Part shown: positions 1 through 9,667 of the stretch, in pieces
Layout of the letters: the number at the start of each line of letters is the position of its first letter
How positions within the stretch are numbered: position 1 is the stretch's first letter
NCBI GenBank assembly: GCA_964570685.1
Contig: CAZMZC010000009.1
Span: 1 to 64,000 of the forward strand
Origin: UBA1189 sp964570685
Lineage (GTDB): Bacteria > Bacteroidota > Bacteroidia > Bacteroidales > Bacteroidaceae
Direction of reading: 5' to 3'
DNA: 64,000 nt
Program-made: the position numbers and the translations under genes
Notes under the pieces: generated by a model
What the model saw: only the letters and a program-made list of their open reading frames with translations
The model's database searches: none
Told to the model about the DNA's origin: nothing

Positions 1-357
1 CCGAGAAGGATTACCGATGGCTACATATCTCCTATGTGCCGGGGATGCTGCGGAATCAGATTATTGACGTTAACATCAACGTTAACGTTAACGATAACCA
101 ACCATCCAGAAGGCAGTTATCGTCAGCGTTATTGTTAGAAAAGTCCAAGTCAACGTCATCGTCAGTGTTAACGTTAACGTTAAAAGAAACGCCTGCTTTT
201 GACACTTCATAGGAGCTTATCGCCCCATAAGCGGGGTGTATTACCGATTTCTGCCCCTTTTTATACCGATTCCCGTCACTTGCGCGTGAGGGATGTAAGC
301 TACTTTTGTGCCGTTGTGAGAAAATGAAAGAAAAATCTTCATTAATAACTAATAATT
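1..357. other. Non-coding start of window with GTTAAC repeats
   Basis: No complete gene is visible here. The first ~65 bases could be the tail of a gene lying outside the window, but three short open frames compete and none is recognisable. Positions 66-99 and 153-183 hold runs of the self-complementary hexamer GTTAAC and its variants. The two runs can pair with each other into a large hairpin, possibly a terminator for an upstream gene. A promoter for the next gene lies near 280-308. Confidence 0.5.
280..308 (+). promoter_or_regulatory. Bacteroidetes-type promoter for the secreted lectin-like protein
   Basis: TTG at 280-282 is followed after 18 bp by TACTTTTG at 301-308. The second box matches the TAnnTTTG consensus exactly; the spacing is slightly short. 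The start codon is 50 bases downstream. Confidence 0.5.
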
Positions 358-3300
358 ATGAGCTACAAACATGCACTTACTACCTTGCTCCTTGCAACAG
401 GTATCTGTACCTTGCAGGCGCAACGCGCAGGCGATGACTACACGCACTGCATCCTCAACCCAGGCTTTGAGGAGGAGTTTTATTTCAGTAACAGCATCGG
501 CGCAGGTGCCGACACTATCGACACCTCCACGGGTTGGATCTTCGAGTACGACACCAATGGCGGCTGGCTTGAGTTTCAGACTTCAAATCCTACTGATGAG
601 CCTACCGCTGAGGGTGACTTCCTGCTCGGTTTTTGGAATGGGGCTATCAACTCCGTAGATTTGTATCAGACCATCACGGGGCTCCCCGCAGGGTGCTATA
701 CGCTGAGTGCCTACCTGCGCGTGGCCAGTGGTGCACAGGATGTGTACAGGCAGCATGTGTATGTAGAGGTGAGCGATACCGTTTACCAGTCGCCCTACGT
801 CACCGAAAAGGGATCGGGTAAGAACTGGGAACTGCTCACTACCCCCATCTTTGCCGTAAACTCGCCCGACGATGAGGTACGTATAGGTGTGCGCTCCGTA
901 GGTGACGGTGCCTCCTCGCTCGGCATCTTTCATCTTGACGGATTCAGCCTCGAATACGTGGGTGAGCTTGGCGACGATTGGGTGTATATAAATAAAGAGT
1001 TGGCTGTTCTTGATGTGTTGCGCGAACAGCTCGACGCGTATATCAATAGTCAGGATATGGAAGAATATCCGGGGCTTCTTGCCATTCTCTACGATGCTTA
1101 CGATGCTACGCTGGATGTTGACTATGACCTAGAGGCTATTCTTGATGCGCAGGTGTGCATCAGCGAGGCTATTGCTCGTACCGAGGAGGGTGTCAAGCTG
1201 GCTCGTCGACTTGGGAGCATGATTGTCAACTATAGTAAGCTCACCGAGCTCGCTTTCGATGGCTTGGCTGCTTTTCAGCAAGCGCTCGATGCTGCCATTG
1301 CCGTATACGATGCCGCAGATGTCACGACCTATGAAGGCTATGAGCAGGCTATCTATGACCTTGAGCAAGCTTGCTGTTCATACTACCTGACCCAGCAGGC
1401 GTCGGTCGACAACCCTGCCGACTATACCTTCCTGCTCAGTGCCCCTTCGTTCTATGATGAGCATTGTGGCCTGGCAGTAGAGGAGATGAACGGCGGCAAT
1501 CGTGATATTTGGGGCGACGAAGAGGGGTGGATACGTACCTCTACCTACGGCCATGCCGACTATCTGGGTAATAAGATATGCTGGAGCAGCTGGGCTGCAT
1601 GGTATGGCACTATGACCATGAGTCAGGAGCTCACCGATATCCCTAACGGCTACTACTCAGTAACATGTATGGCCGCTACCATTGAGGGGGCTATCACCAA
1701 CCAACGCCTGTTTGCCAAGAGCTTTGATGTATCCTATTCTCCTGTCATGACGATGGCTGGCGACTGGAACTTCCAACTGTGGGAAACCATGAACACCGCT
1801 ATCGTTGCTGTTATCGATGGTAAACTCACTATCGGATTCACCAGCGATAATCTCAACGGTGGCGACAGTGGTTGGTATTGTGTGGCCGACTTCAAACTCA
1901 ACTATCATGGTCCTATCAGCGAAAGTGAACATCAGGCGCTGCTTGCTGAGAAGGTGAAGCTGGCTGAGGCTACTGAGTGTGACCTCCGTGGTGACTATGC
2001 CCCGTTGCAAGGTGCCATAGATATTGCACGTGCAGCTATTACTACCGAAGAGATTATAGCTGCGGCCGACACGATAAACAAGGCCGTGCAGCACATAGAA
2101 GCATCTAACCATGCTTACCAAAGCTTTGTGGACGGTATCTTGAGTGACACAGAGCTGAGTGCCAGCACCCTCATCGGTAACTCCTCGGAGATACTGTACA
2201 ATGTTATCGAGCGAGTGGCTACGGTGTGTGCCTCAGATACTGTAACCAGTCGTGCATTGCCCTACCTCGAGCAGGTGCTCAGCAACTACAATGCCTATGC
2301 CATTGCAGTCTCTGAATACGATATGGAGGTAGAGATGTTGGCCGAATTCGATGTGCAGAAGTGGGTTGATGAGTACAACGCCACCCTGCTGATGCAAAAG
2401 GAGTATGTCACCGCTCAGTTTGCCTCTGCCGCCACACTGGAGGAATATATCCTCAGTTTGGCCTATCATGTACAGGCCATCGAGGCATATCCCGTGTGCA
2501 AAGAGGCTGCTGAGGCCAATGGTGAGGAGTGGGACATGACCGCACTTATTATGAACCCCGATGCAGAGAGTGAGCTCGGATGGATCTTCGACAAAGGTAC
2601 TGGCAATACACACCGTAGCCAGGGATGTCACTATTCGGGTGACCCCAACTGGAAGTACTTCGACTCATGGAACCCGACTCCTGGCAAACTTAACTTCAGA
2701 GCTCACCAGAATGTACGCAACGTACCCAACGGTACCTACCGCTTGGAGTTTGCCATCCGAACAGATTGTACGCAGGGTATTGTCGTATACACCACTACAG
2801 GAGAAACTGCTGCTGATACGTTGATGGTGTCTGGAAAAGGATTGAACAGATCTCCCGAACCCAAATTTGATGAAAACGGAAATGTAGTTTTAGACGAAAA
2901 CGGTGAACCTGTATATGAATATGTAGGGCACCTTTGGGGAAGTATTTGGGAGAATGCAGACTTTGACACTGCCGAGAAGTTGGCCAACGGTGGCGAGGGA
3001 CATGGCTGGAACTCTTATAAGATTGAGAACATCACCGTAACCGACCACGAGCTTACCATTGGTATCACTACCGACTCCTTGATTTCAAAGATACCGTTCG
3101 ACGGTACATGGTTCTCGGTGGCCGACTTCAAACTCATCCTGATATCCTATGACGAGAGCAACGGAGCACCCGAGGAATGGATTACCGAGATAGTGGAAAC
3201 GTCTTCCGAACAGTTCGTTATCAACGTTGAAAACGGTAAGGTACACGTATCTGTCAATGGCTGTGAGGTGACTGACTTTCACGTCTACACCATAGCTGGC

Positions 3301-3387
3301 GCCCCCGTTGCAGCCGACGGACTCTCTGCCAAGGGCATCTATCTGATACAGTACGGACAGATGACATGCAAGCTCGTCGTGAAATAA
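358..3387 (+). CDS. Large secreted protein with repeated carbohydrate-binding-like modules and a C-terminal sorting-type domain
   Basis: A 1009-residue protein with a clear signal peptide (about residues 1-21). I cannot assign an enzymatic family. Three similar beta-sandwich-like stretches (roughly 30-200, 355-520 and 725-960) each begin with an asparagine/proline-rich phrase such as LNPGFEE or MNPDAE and end near VADFKL or HLDGFSLEY, as galactose-binding or CBM-like folds do. Acidic helical stretches lie between them (about 205-345 and 525-720), resembling FIVAR-type spacers. The last ~75 residues, with VYTIAGAPV and KGIYLIQYG, resemble Bacteroidetes C-terminal sorting (Por-secretion-tail-like) domains, which suggests export to or across the outer membrane. 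It is the first gene of a glycoside hydrolase cluster, so a substrate-binding surface role is likely. That role is inferred from context and fold impression. Confidence 0.7.
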   Translation: MSYKHALTTLLLATGICTLQAQRAGDDYTHCILNPGFEEEFYFSNSIGAGADTIDTSTGWIFEYDTNGGWLEFQTSNPTDEPTAEGDFLLGFWNGAINSVDLYQTITGLPAGCYTLSAYLRVASGAQDVYRQHVYVEVSDTVYQSPYVTEKGSGKNWELLTTPIFAVNSPDDEVRIGVRSVGDGASSLGIFHLDGFSLEYVGELGDDWVYINKELAVLDVLREQLDAYINSQDMEEYPGLLAILYDAYDATLDVDYDLEAILDAQVCISEAIARTEEGVKLARRLGSMIVNYSKLTELAFDGLAAFQQALDAAIAVYDAADVTTYEGYEQAIYDLEQACCSYYLTQQASVDNPADYTFLLSAPSFYDEHCGLAVEEMNGGNRDIWGDEEGWIRTSTYGHADYLGNKICWSSWAAWYGTMTMSQELTDIPNGYYSVTCMAATIEGAITNQRLFAKSFDVSYSPVMTMAGDWNFQLWETMNTAIVAVIDGKLTIGFTSDNLNGGDSGWYCVADFKLNYHGPISESEHQALLAEKVKLAEATECDLRGDYAPLQGAIDIARAAITTEEIIAAADTINKAVQHIEASNHAYQSFVDGILSDTELSASTLIGNSSEILYNVIERVATVCASDTVTSRALPYLEQVLSNYNAYAIAVSEYDMEVEMLAEFDVQKWVDEYNATLLMQKEYVTAQFASAATLEEYILSLAYHVQAIEAYPVCKEAAEANGEEWDMTALIMNPDAESELGWIFDKGTGNTHRSQGCHYSGDPNWKYFDSWNPTPGKLNFRAHQNVRNVPNGTYRLEFAIRTDCTQGIVVYTTTGETAADTLMVSGKGLNRSPEPKFDENGNVVLDENGEPVYEYVGHLWGSIWENADFDTAEKLANGGEGHGWNSYKIENITVTDHELTIGITTDSLISKIPFDGTWFSVADFKLILISYDESNGAPEEWITEIVETSSEQFVINVENGKVHVSVNGCEVTDFHVYTIAGAPVAADGLSAKGIYLIQYGQMTCKLVVK

Positions 3388-3493
3388 TCGGAGCCTTTTC
3401 ACGTTGGTATGGTATGAGGGTGTGCTACAGTGCGCATCCTCATACTCCCAATAATAAATTACGTATACCAAACAAAAAATAGCGCATCATCGT

Positions 3494-5845
3494 ATGAAAC
3501 TACGCACACTCATCTTACTGGCGCTCCTCGCTGCCATCAACAGCCTTTCGGCACAGACGTCGCATTGGATTACGGCCGATCATGCCTCATGCAATGCCCC
3601 CAACACCTGGATTGAGTTCCGCAAGACCCTCACCCTTGCCGAGAGCCCTCAGGAGGCCTGCGCCCATATCGCGGCAGATACCAAGTACTGGCTTTGGGTG
3701 AACGATTCGCTCATCGTCTTCGAGGGCGGACTCAAGCGCGGTCCCAACCCCCGCGACACCTATTTCGATGCCGTGGATCTCGCCCCCTTCCTGACCGCAG
3801 GCGACAACGAGGTACGTGTCCTGCTATGGCACTTCGGCAAGCCCGGCTTCTCGCATGTCAACAGCGGCAAGGCAGGCTTCATCCTCGACGCTCCAGCCAT
3901 CGGGCTCCATACCGACAGCACATGGATGAGCCAGCGCCTCGACTGCTATCAGACTGCTGGCGACCCGCAGCCCAACTGGCGGCTTGCCGAGTCGAGCATC
4001 CGCTACGATGCCCGCTTAGAGGGGCAGCAGGATTGGGTCCCTTCGCAGGAAATCGGCGTTTGGGGCAGTGCCCCCTGGAATGCCCTCGTGGAACGCCCCA
4101 TACCGCAGTGGAAAGACTATGGCATCAAGCCGCTCGATGCCGTGACCACACCTGGCATCACCCAAGCCCGCCTCCCCTATAATGCGCAGTTCACCCCCGT
4201 CATCGACATCACCGACCCCCGAGGAGGCACCCTGATAACCATCGAGACCGACCACGTCAGAGGGGGTGGCGACAACTGCATCCGTGCCGAATACATCACC
4301 CGCCCAGGCCGCCAGCAATACGAGTCGTTGGGCTGGATGAACGGCGAGACCCTCTACTTGCGTTATCCGCAGGATGCTGGGCTTACCATACACGGCGTGA
4401 GCTACCGCGAGACAGGCTACAATGCCGAGTTCAAGGGGCAGTTCCACAGCTCCGACGACTTCCTCAACCGCTTCCGCGAGAAAGCGCTCCGCACCCTCTA
4501 CGTCAACATGCGCGACACCTACTTCGACTGCCCCGACCGCGAGCGGGCACAGTGGTGGGGCGACGTCACCATCCTCATGAACGAGAGTTTCTACCAGCTC
4601 GACCCCGAGGCCAACCGGCTCACCCGCAAGGCCATCCGCGAGCTGGTCGACTGGCAAAGGGCCGACAGCACCCTCTTCTCGCCCATCCCCGCGCAGAACT
4701 ACGCCGATGAGCTCCCTGCACAGATGCTTGCCTCCATCAGCACCTACGGCTTCTGGGCCTACTACATGCACACGGGCGACACCGCTACCATGCACCACGT
4801 CTACCCCGCCATGAAGCGCTACCTCGGGATATGGCAACTCGACCCCACGGGACTCACCGTAGAGCGTGCTGGAGGATGGTCGTGGGGCGACTGGGGCAGC
4901 AACATCGACCTCCGCCTCATCCTTGCCGGATGGCACTACCTCGCCCTGCAGTCGGCCATCAACATAGCCGAGCTGACAGACCACCACGACGACATCGCCC
5001 CCTACGAGCAGGCCATGCAGCAGATCAAGGCCGCCTACAACCTCTGCTGGAACGGCAAGGCCTACCGCCACTCCACCTACACGGGCGACACCGACGACCG
5101 CGTGCAGGCCCTCGCCGTCATCGCGGGCATTGCCGAGCCCGCCAAGTACAAGGCCATCTACAAGCTCCTCACCACCCAATGGCACGCCAGCCCCTACATG
5201 GAGACCTACGTGATGGAGGCGCTCATGCAGATGGGCTACGGCAACTACGCCCTCAAGCGCTTCAAGAGCCGCTTTGCCCCCATGGTCAACTCCACCAACC
5301 ACACCACCCTGTTCGAGGGATGGGAAGAGGGAGGCTATGGCGGCGGCTCCACCAACCACGCCTGGAGCGGCGGCATGCTCACCGTCATTGCCCGCTACAT
5401 CTGCGGCATCAACCCCACCACAGCCGCATGGGAGACCTTTGACATCGCCCCCAACCCCCTCATCAAGGAATGCAGCATAGAGGTCCCCACCGTAAAGGGA
5501 GCGGTACGCAGCGCCTATATCGACGATGAGGAGCGCTTTGAGTGCACCCTCAGCGTCCCCCACGCCACCGCAGCCACCTTCATCGTCCCCAAGGGCAAGT
5601 ACACCGCCATACTCATTGACGGGCAGCCCACCGCCACCGCAGCCAGCTACACCCTGCCCGCAGGGGAGCATGTGATTATGTGTAAAAAAAAAGAGTCGGC
5701 TGACGTACCCACCGTCACGGCCGACACTCCCTACACTCCTCACAGCAAGGTGGCACTGGGTGCCGATGGACTGCTACAAGTCGAGTGCTACGGACAAACC
5801 ACTGCCGACAATTGTGTATACTCGATCGGAGGCATACGCCGATAA
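3494..5845 (+). CDS. Secreted alpha-L-rhamnosidase-like glycoside hydrolase (GH78 type), first copy
   Basis: 783 residues with a signal peptide (MKLRTLILLALLAAINSLSA). The N-terminal half is beta-sandwich-like and contains TKYWLWVNDSLIVFEGGLKRG, the lectin-like domain typical of six-hairpin rhamnosidases. The central (alpha/alpha)6 barrel carries DCPDRERAQWWGD from residue 345, matching the GH78 acid-residue motif. The barrel ends near EGWEEGGYGGGSTNHAWSGG. A C-terminal beta domain follows, with a short tail CVYSIGGI that looks like the start of a sorting domain cut short. GH78 enzymes release terminal L-rhamnose from pectic rhamnogalacturonan, arabinogalactan or glycosides by inversion. A clear paralogue lies 53 bases downstream. 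Family is confident; substrate is inferred. Confidence 0.85.
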   Translation: MKLRTLILLALLAAINSLSAQTSHWITADHASCNAPNTWIEFRKTLTLAESPQEACAHIAADTKYWLWVNDSLIVFEGGLKRGPNPRDTYFDAVDLAPFLTAGDNEVRVLLWHFGKPGFSHVNSGKAGFILDAPAIGLHTDSTWMSQRLDCYQTAGDPQPNWRLAESSIRYDARLEGQQDWVPSQEIGVWGSAPWNALVERPIPQWKDYGIKPLDAVTTPGITQARLPYNAQFTPVIDITDPRGGTLITIETDHVRGGGDNCIRAEYITRPGRQQYESLGWMNGETLYLRYPQDAGLTIHGVSYRETGYNAEFKGQFHSSDDFLNRFREKALRTLYVNMRDTYFDCPDRERAQWWGDVTILMNESFYQLDPEANRLTRKAIRELVDWQRADSTLFSPIPAQNYADELPAQMLASISTYGFWAYYMHTGDTATMHHVYPAMKRYLGIWQLDPTGLTVERAGGWSWGDWGSNIDLRLILAGWHYLALQSAINIAELTDHHDDIAPYEQAMQQIKAAYNLCWNGKAYRHSTYTGDTDDRVQALAVIAGIAEPAKYKAIYKLLTTQWHASPYMETYVMEALMQMGYGNYALKRFKSRFAPMVNSTNHTTLFEGWEEGGYGGGSTNHAWSGGMLTVIARYICGINPTTAAWETFDIAPNPLIKECSIEVPTVKGAVRSAYIDDEERFECTLSVPHATAATFIVPKGKYTAILIDGQPTATAASYTLPAGEHVIMCKKKESADVPTVTADTPYTPHSKVALGADGLLQVECYGQTTADNCVYSIGGIRR

Positions 5846-5898
5846 ATTAATGTTGACGACAACGTTAACGATAACGACAACTGTAAAAAAATAGACCA
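5846..5898. repeat. AACGTT/GTTAAC-rich spacer between the GH78 genes
   Basis: The gap between the two paralogues is made of GTTGACGACAACGTTAACG-type repeats, followed by ACAACTGTAAAAAAATAGA just before the next start. The gap before the GH43 gene (8212-8274) ends almost identically (GATAACTGTAAAAAATAG). This suggests the spacer was copied along with a gene. Confidence 0.6.
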
Positions 5899-8211
5899 AT
5901 GATACAAATGATGCGACGTACTATAATGCTTGGGCTGTTTGCCGTAGTGATGGCTTGCAGTACTACGCTTGCCGATGAGGCCGACTTTGACGGAGTAGCT
6001 TGGATATCGGTCGATGAGGAGCTGCAACACCCCAATCAGTGGCTCTGCTTCAGGAAGCAGATAACGCTCAGTGGGGACATCCCCGAGCAGGTGTATATGG
6101 ATATAGCCGTGGACTCCAAGTATTGGCTGTGGGTGAATGGTGAGTTGGCTGTCTTCGAGGGCGGACTCAAGCGTGGTCCCAACCCCGACGACACGTACTA
6201 CGACTCGGTGGACATCGCCGACTACCTTGTCAAGGGCGACAACACCCTTGCGCTGCTCGTCTGGTACTGGGGAAAGGATGGCTACTGCCACAAGAGCAGC
6301 GGCAAGAGCGGTCTGCTGGCACGCATCACCTGCGGGGATGATACGATATGTACCGACTCTTCGTGGAAGGTGTGCCTGCACCCTGCCTTCGGCGTTACCG
6401 GCGAGCCGCACCCCAACTATCGCCTGCCCGAGAGCAATGTGCATTACGATGCCCGCAAGGCATTGGGGCGCTGGATGGCCTGCGACTACGACGATGCGGC
6501 GTGGGCCGAGGCTGCCGTGCTGGGCGTGTACCCCTGCGCTCCGTGGAACAGGCTCCATGCACGCCCCTTCCCCAATTGGCGCGACTCGGGCATACAGCGG
6601 TACGAGAAGGTGACTACACGGAAGGAAGAGGAGACGGTGGTGGTCACCGGTACCTTGCCCCGCAACATCACCGTGACACCCTACCTCAAGGTGCGTGCTG
6701 CGGCAGGGCAGACCATCGACATACGCAGCGACAATTACAAGGGTGGCAGCGAGTACAACGTGCGTGCCGAGTATGTCACCCGCAATGGTGTGCAGGAGTT
6801 CGAGATGCCCAACTACGTCAACGGCCACAGCATCCTCTACACTCTGCCCAAGGGAGTGAAAGTGCTCAAGGTGGGCTACCGCGAGACACGCTTCGACACC
6901 GAGATACTGGGTAGCTTCCGCTGCAGCGACGACTTCTACAACACGCTGTGGCAGAAGTCACTGAACACGATGAACCTCAACATGCGCGATGCCATACAGG
7001 ACCCCGACCGCGAGCGCTCGCAGTGGTGGGGCGACGCTGCCATCATATCCAACGAGATATACTACTCGTGCGACGAACATGGACTCGCAGCCGTGAAGAA
7101 GGCCATACTCAACCTGGTGGACTGGCAGAAGCCCGACGGCACACTCTACTCGCCCGTCCCCGCAGGCTCATGGCATCAGGAGCTGCCCCTGCAGATGCTG
7201 GCCTCGGTGGGGCGCTACGGCTTCGGGAACTACTACACTTACACGGCCGATACCGCCACCATCCGCTACGTATATCCCCGGGTGAAGCGGTATCTCTCGC
7301 TCTGGAACATCGGCGAGCATGGCTTGGTGAAGCACCGCGCAGGCGGATGGGACTGGGCCGACTGGGGTAGCGATATCGACGTGCCCGTGCTGGACAACGC
7401 CTGGTACTGCCTCGCGCTGGAGGCTGCCATCGACATGGCCCGTCTGCTGGGCGACACGGCGTTCATACCCTACTACACGGCCCAGCTGCAGCTCGTGCGC
7501 CAAGCCTCGACAGAGGCTTTCTGGCAGGGCAGCTACTTCCGCTCCGACGGCTACGACGGCATCACCGACGACCGTGCCAACGGCTTGGCCCTGCTCGCAG
7601 GCTTTGCCGATGAGGCGAAGGAGCGCAAGGTGGTCGACCTCCTCGGCAGCCGTCGGGGAGCCAGCCCCTACATGGAGAAGTACGTCCTCGAAGCGCTCTT
7701 CTCCAAGGGCTACACGCGCGAAGCCTTGGCACGCATGAAGCAGCAGTATGCCGATATGGTCGCCAGCGAGCTCACCACCCTGTGGGAGGACTGGACCGTA
7801 GGCGGTGCCGGTGGCGGCAGCATCAACCACGGATGGGCTGGCAGTGCCCTCTCGCTGCTGCCCCAGTACGTAGCAGGCGTGTCGCCCCATGCGGCAGGGT
7901 GGGACACCATCATGGTGCGCCCTCAATTAGGACAGTTGGAATGGGTTGACTGTATAGTACCTATCGGTGATGCCACGATCAAGGTCGATGTGAAGCAAGG
8001 TCGCGACGGACGGTACGAGATCAAGGTGGTAAACGCATCATCAAAACCCTATATCGTAGCCTTCCCTAAAGCGAAGATTATGGGTGATGCATTGAAGATA
8101 AACGGCACGCTTCACGCCTTGCCCCACATCCCTGCCCTCTACGCCTCCGACGACGACTACCTGTACCTGCTCGTAGAGGAGGGGGAATGCTGGGTTACAA
8201 ATAAACGTTGA
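5899..8211 (+). CDS. Alpha-L-rhamnosidase-like glycoside hydrolase (GH78 type), second copy; possible lipoprotein
   Basis: 770 residues, colinear with the preceding GH78 protein (shared KYWLWVN, AVFEGGLKRGPNP, GGWDWADWGSDID, GGAGGGSINHGW). The N-terminus MIQMMRRTIMLGLFAVVMAC has a plausible lipobox with Cys20, so it may be anchored in the outer membrane, unlike its neighbour. The active-site segment from Asp368 reads DPDRERSQWWGD. The preceding Asp-Cys of copy one is replaced by Ile-Gln, so one of the acidic positions conserved in classical GH78 (DCPQR) differs. Either the specificity has changed or a different residue is used. It is co-directional with the GH43 gene and likely co-transcribed. 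Family is confident; substrate is unknown. Confidence 0.83.
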   Translation: MIQMMRRTIMLGLFAVVMACSTTLADEADFDGVAWISVDEELQHPNQWLCFRKQITLSGDIPEQVYMDIAVDSKYWLWVNGELAVFEGGLKRGPNPDDTYYDSVDIADYLVKGDNTLALLVWYWGKDGYCHKSSGKSGLLARITCGDDTICTDSSWKVCLHPAFGVTGEPHPNYRLPESNVHYDARKALGRWMACDYDDAAWAEAAVLGVYPCAPWNRLHARPFPNWRDSGIQRYEKVTTRKEEETVVVTGTLPRNITVTPYLKVRAAAGQTIDIRSDNYKGGSEYNVRAEYVTRNGVQEFEMPNYVNGHSILYTLPKGVKVLKVGYRETRFDTEILGSFRCSDDFYNTLWQKSLNTMNLNMRDAIQDPDRERSQWWGDAAIISNEIYYSCDEHGLAAVKKAILNLVDWQKPDGTLYSPVPAGSWHQELPLQMLASVGRYGFGNYYTYTADTATIRYVYPRVKRYLSLWNIGEHGLVKHRAGGWDWADWGSDIDVPVLDNAWYCLALEAAIDMARLLGDTAFIPYYTAQLQLVRQASTEAFWQGSYFRSDGYDGITDDRANGLALLAGFADEAKERKVVDLLGSRRGASPYMEKYVLEALFSKGYTREALARMKQQYADMVASELTTLWEDWTVGGAGGGSINHGWAGSALSLLPQYVAGVSPHAAGWDTIMVRPQLGQLEWVDCIVPIGDATIKVDVKQGRDGRYEIKVVNASSKPYIVAFPKAKIMGDALKINGTLHALPHIPALYASDDDYLYLLVEEGECWVTNKR

Positions 8212-8274
8212 CGTTCTTGGACAAGGCCAAGGGCTTCGCTATTGACGAAGACGATAACTGTAAAAAATAGAACA
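8212..8274. repeat. Intergenic spacer repeating the sequence before the second GH78 gene
   Basis: The last ~30 bases repeat the 3' half of the 5846-5898 spacer. The remainder contains GTTGACGTTCTTGG and GACGAAGACGATAAC, variants of the same CGTTAAC/CGATAAC theme. Confidence 0.45.
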
Positions 8275-9378
8275 ATGAAAACAAGAACCCTACTGGCGAC
8301 CGTCTGCATCGCCCTGCTGGCCTCCTGCTGCGAGGAGAAGGCCGTATTCGAGTACTGCAACCCCTTGACCACGCTCACCTTCCGCGACACCCACATCATC
8401 CCCGACGGCGGGCGCTACTACGCCGTGGGCACCTGCACCCCCGTGTGGGGCGGACAGAACCCCGGTGTGAAGCTCTACGTCTCCGATGACCTGCGCCACT
8501 GGACCTACTCCCACATGCTCATCGACGCCTACGCGCTCGACTCTACCGTATGGTACAAAGACCGCTTCTGGGCCCCCGAGATACGCAAGGTAGGCACCAA
8601 GTACCTGCTCACCTTCAACTGTCAGAACAACGGCGGCGCGGGCTATGCCGATGTGGAGCGCCAGCGTCACTACCACGCCTGCGGACTCGCCGTGGCCGAC
8701 CACATCGAGGGTCCCTACACCGTGGTGACCCCCGATGAACCCCTCACCCCCTTCGCCTCCAACGACATGTCGCTCTTCCAGGACACCGACGGCCGCGTCT
8801 ACTGCTTCTTCAACAACGGCTGGACCTCCCTGCACCGCATCTACGTGGCCGAGCTCGACACCCTCCACTACCGCCTCAAGGAGTACCCCGTGGAGCTCAT
8901 CGCCCAGGAGCCCGGCAAGTGGGACGGCGCAGGCATCGAGGGCGCCCACGTGGTGAAGAAGGACGGCATCTACTACCTCTTCTACTCCTCATGGACCAAC
9001 GGCTATGCCGTAGGCTACGCCACCGCCCGCCACATCTACGGTCCCTGGACCAAGTCGGCAGACAATCCCCTCTTCGGCTCCTTCACCCGCAGCGACACCA
9101 CCTACATCGTACGCCGCGGCGTAGCCACCCCCGCCCCCGACTTCCACATCGACGCCATCGGGCACAACCAAGTCTTCGTAGGCCCCGACGGCAACTACTG
9201 GACCTCCTACCACGGCAACCTGCGCGGCATGAGCGAGGCCATCACCCTCATCGATCCCATAGAGCTGCGCGACGGCAAGGTCACCACCCCCACACCCACC
9301 TACACGCCCCAGCGCATCGAGTACACCCCCAGGGAGCGACGCTACAACCTGCGGCGCAGCGGGATCAAAGAACAATAA
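8275..9378 (+). CDS. GH43-family lipoprotein (arabinosidase/xylosidase-like)
   Basis: 367 residues from ATG at 8275. An upstream in-frame TTG at 8242 would put 11 charged residues before the signal sequence and is unlikely. MKTRTLLATVCIALLASC has a lipobox with Cys18, so this is a lipoprotein, probably surface-anchored. Five-bladed propeller signatures are visible: FRDTHIIPDGGRYYAVGT (Asp38 as candidate base), RFWAPEI, and GAGIEGAHVVKKDGIYYLFYS (Glu222 as candidate acid). GH43 enzymes remove arabinose, xylose or galactose side chains. Together with two GH78 enzymes and a fucosidase this points to a branched plant glycan or an arabinogalactan-like substrate. That target is inferred. Confidence 0.85.
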   Translation: MKTRTLLATVCIALLASCCEEKAVFEYCNPLTTLTFRDTHIIPDGGRYYAVGTCTPVWGGQNPGVKLYVSDDLRHWTYSHMLIDAYALDSTVWYKDRFWAPEIRKVGTKYLLTFNCQNNGGAGYADVERQRHYHACGLAVADHIEGPYTVVTPDEPLTPFASNDMSLFQDTDGRVYCFFNNGWTSLHRIYVAELDTLHYRLKEYPVELIAQEPGKWDGAGIEGAHVVKKDGIYYLFYSSWTNGYAVGYATARHIYGPWTKSADNPLFGSFTRSDTTYIVRRGVATPAPDFHIDAIGHNQVFVGPDGNYWTSYHGNLRGMSEAITLIDPIELRDGKVTTPTPTYTPQRIEYTPRERRYNLRRSGIKEQ

Positions 9379-9487
9379 CCCATAGGCGAGCAAGAGTAAG
9401 GTTAATAAAGTATAGTAAATATTCTGAACAAACGGAACACACACCCGATTGTCTTTTTTAGGATAACCTCGCCTATCCCACCCGCCG

Positions 9488-9535
9488 CCACCGCCTCGCG
9501 ACACCGAGAAGACTCGGGCGCAGGCGGGGCGGTGG
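9488..9535. other. GC-rich two-tier hairpin between the GH43 and regulator genes
   Basis: CCACCGCC (9488-9495) pairs with GGCGGTGG (9528-9535). Inside it CCGAG (9504-9508) pairs with CTCGG (9513-9517). An outer pair ATAGGCGAG (9382-9390) with CTCGCCTAT (9468-9476) lies just upstream. No T-run follows on either strand, so it is not an ordinary intrinsic terminator. It may be a leader or mRNA-stability structure. Confidence 0.45.
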
Positions 9536-9606
9536 AGTAGTCGGAACTGCCGACGCAACCGACGCTTTCACGCCACGCCGGTGCTGAGGAGAAATATTCA
9601 AGAAAC

Positions 9607-9639
9607 TTGATGCTTTTCGCTCGTTTATTCGTATCTTTA
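9607..9639 (+). promoter_or_regulatory. Probable promoter of the hybrid two-component regulator
   Basis: TTG at 9607-9609, a 22-bp gap, then TATCTTTA at 9632-9639, 28 bases before the start codon. The intervening TTCGCTCG and TTTATTCG resemble the duplicated mutS promoters at 47.55-47.66 kb, so both may belong to one promoter family. Confidence 0.45.
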
Positions 9640-9667
9640 TGGCGTTTTTCAAAAATAGATTGACAGG

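Noticed and set aside
1..203. Possible 3' end of a gene entering from the left
   Set aside because: Three frames are open at the edge and none gives a recognisable protein end; the longest runs into the GTTAAC repeats.
4016..5743. Long open frame (575 codons) on the minus strand
   Set aside because: It is antisense to the first GH78 gene, glycine/valine-rich and without family motifs. High-GC codon use makes such shadows common.
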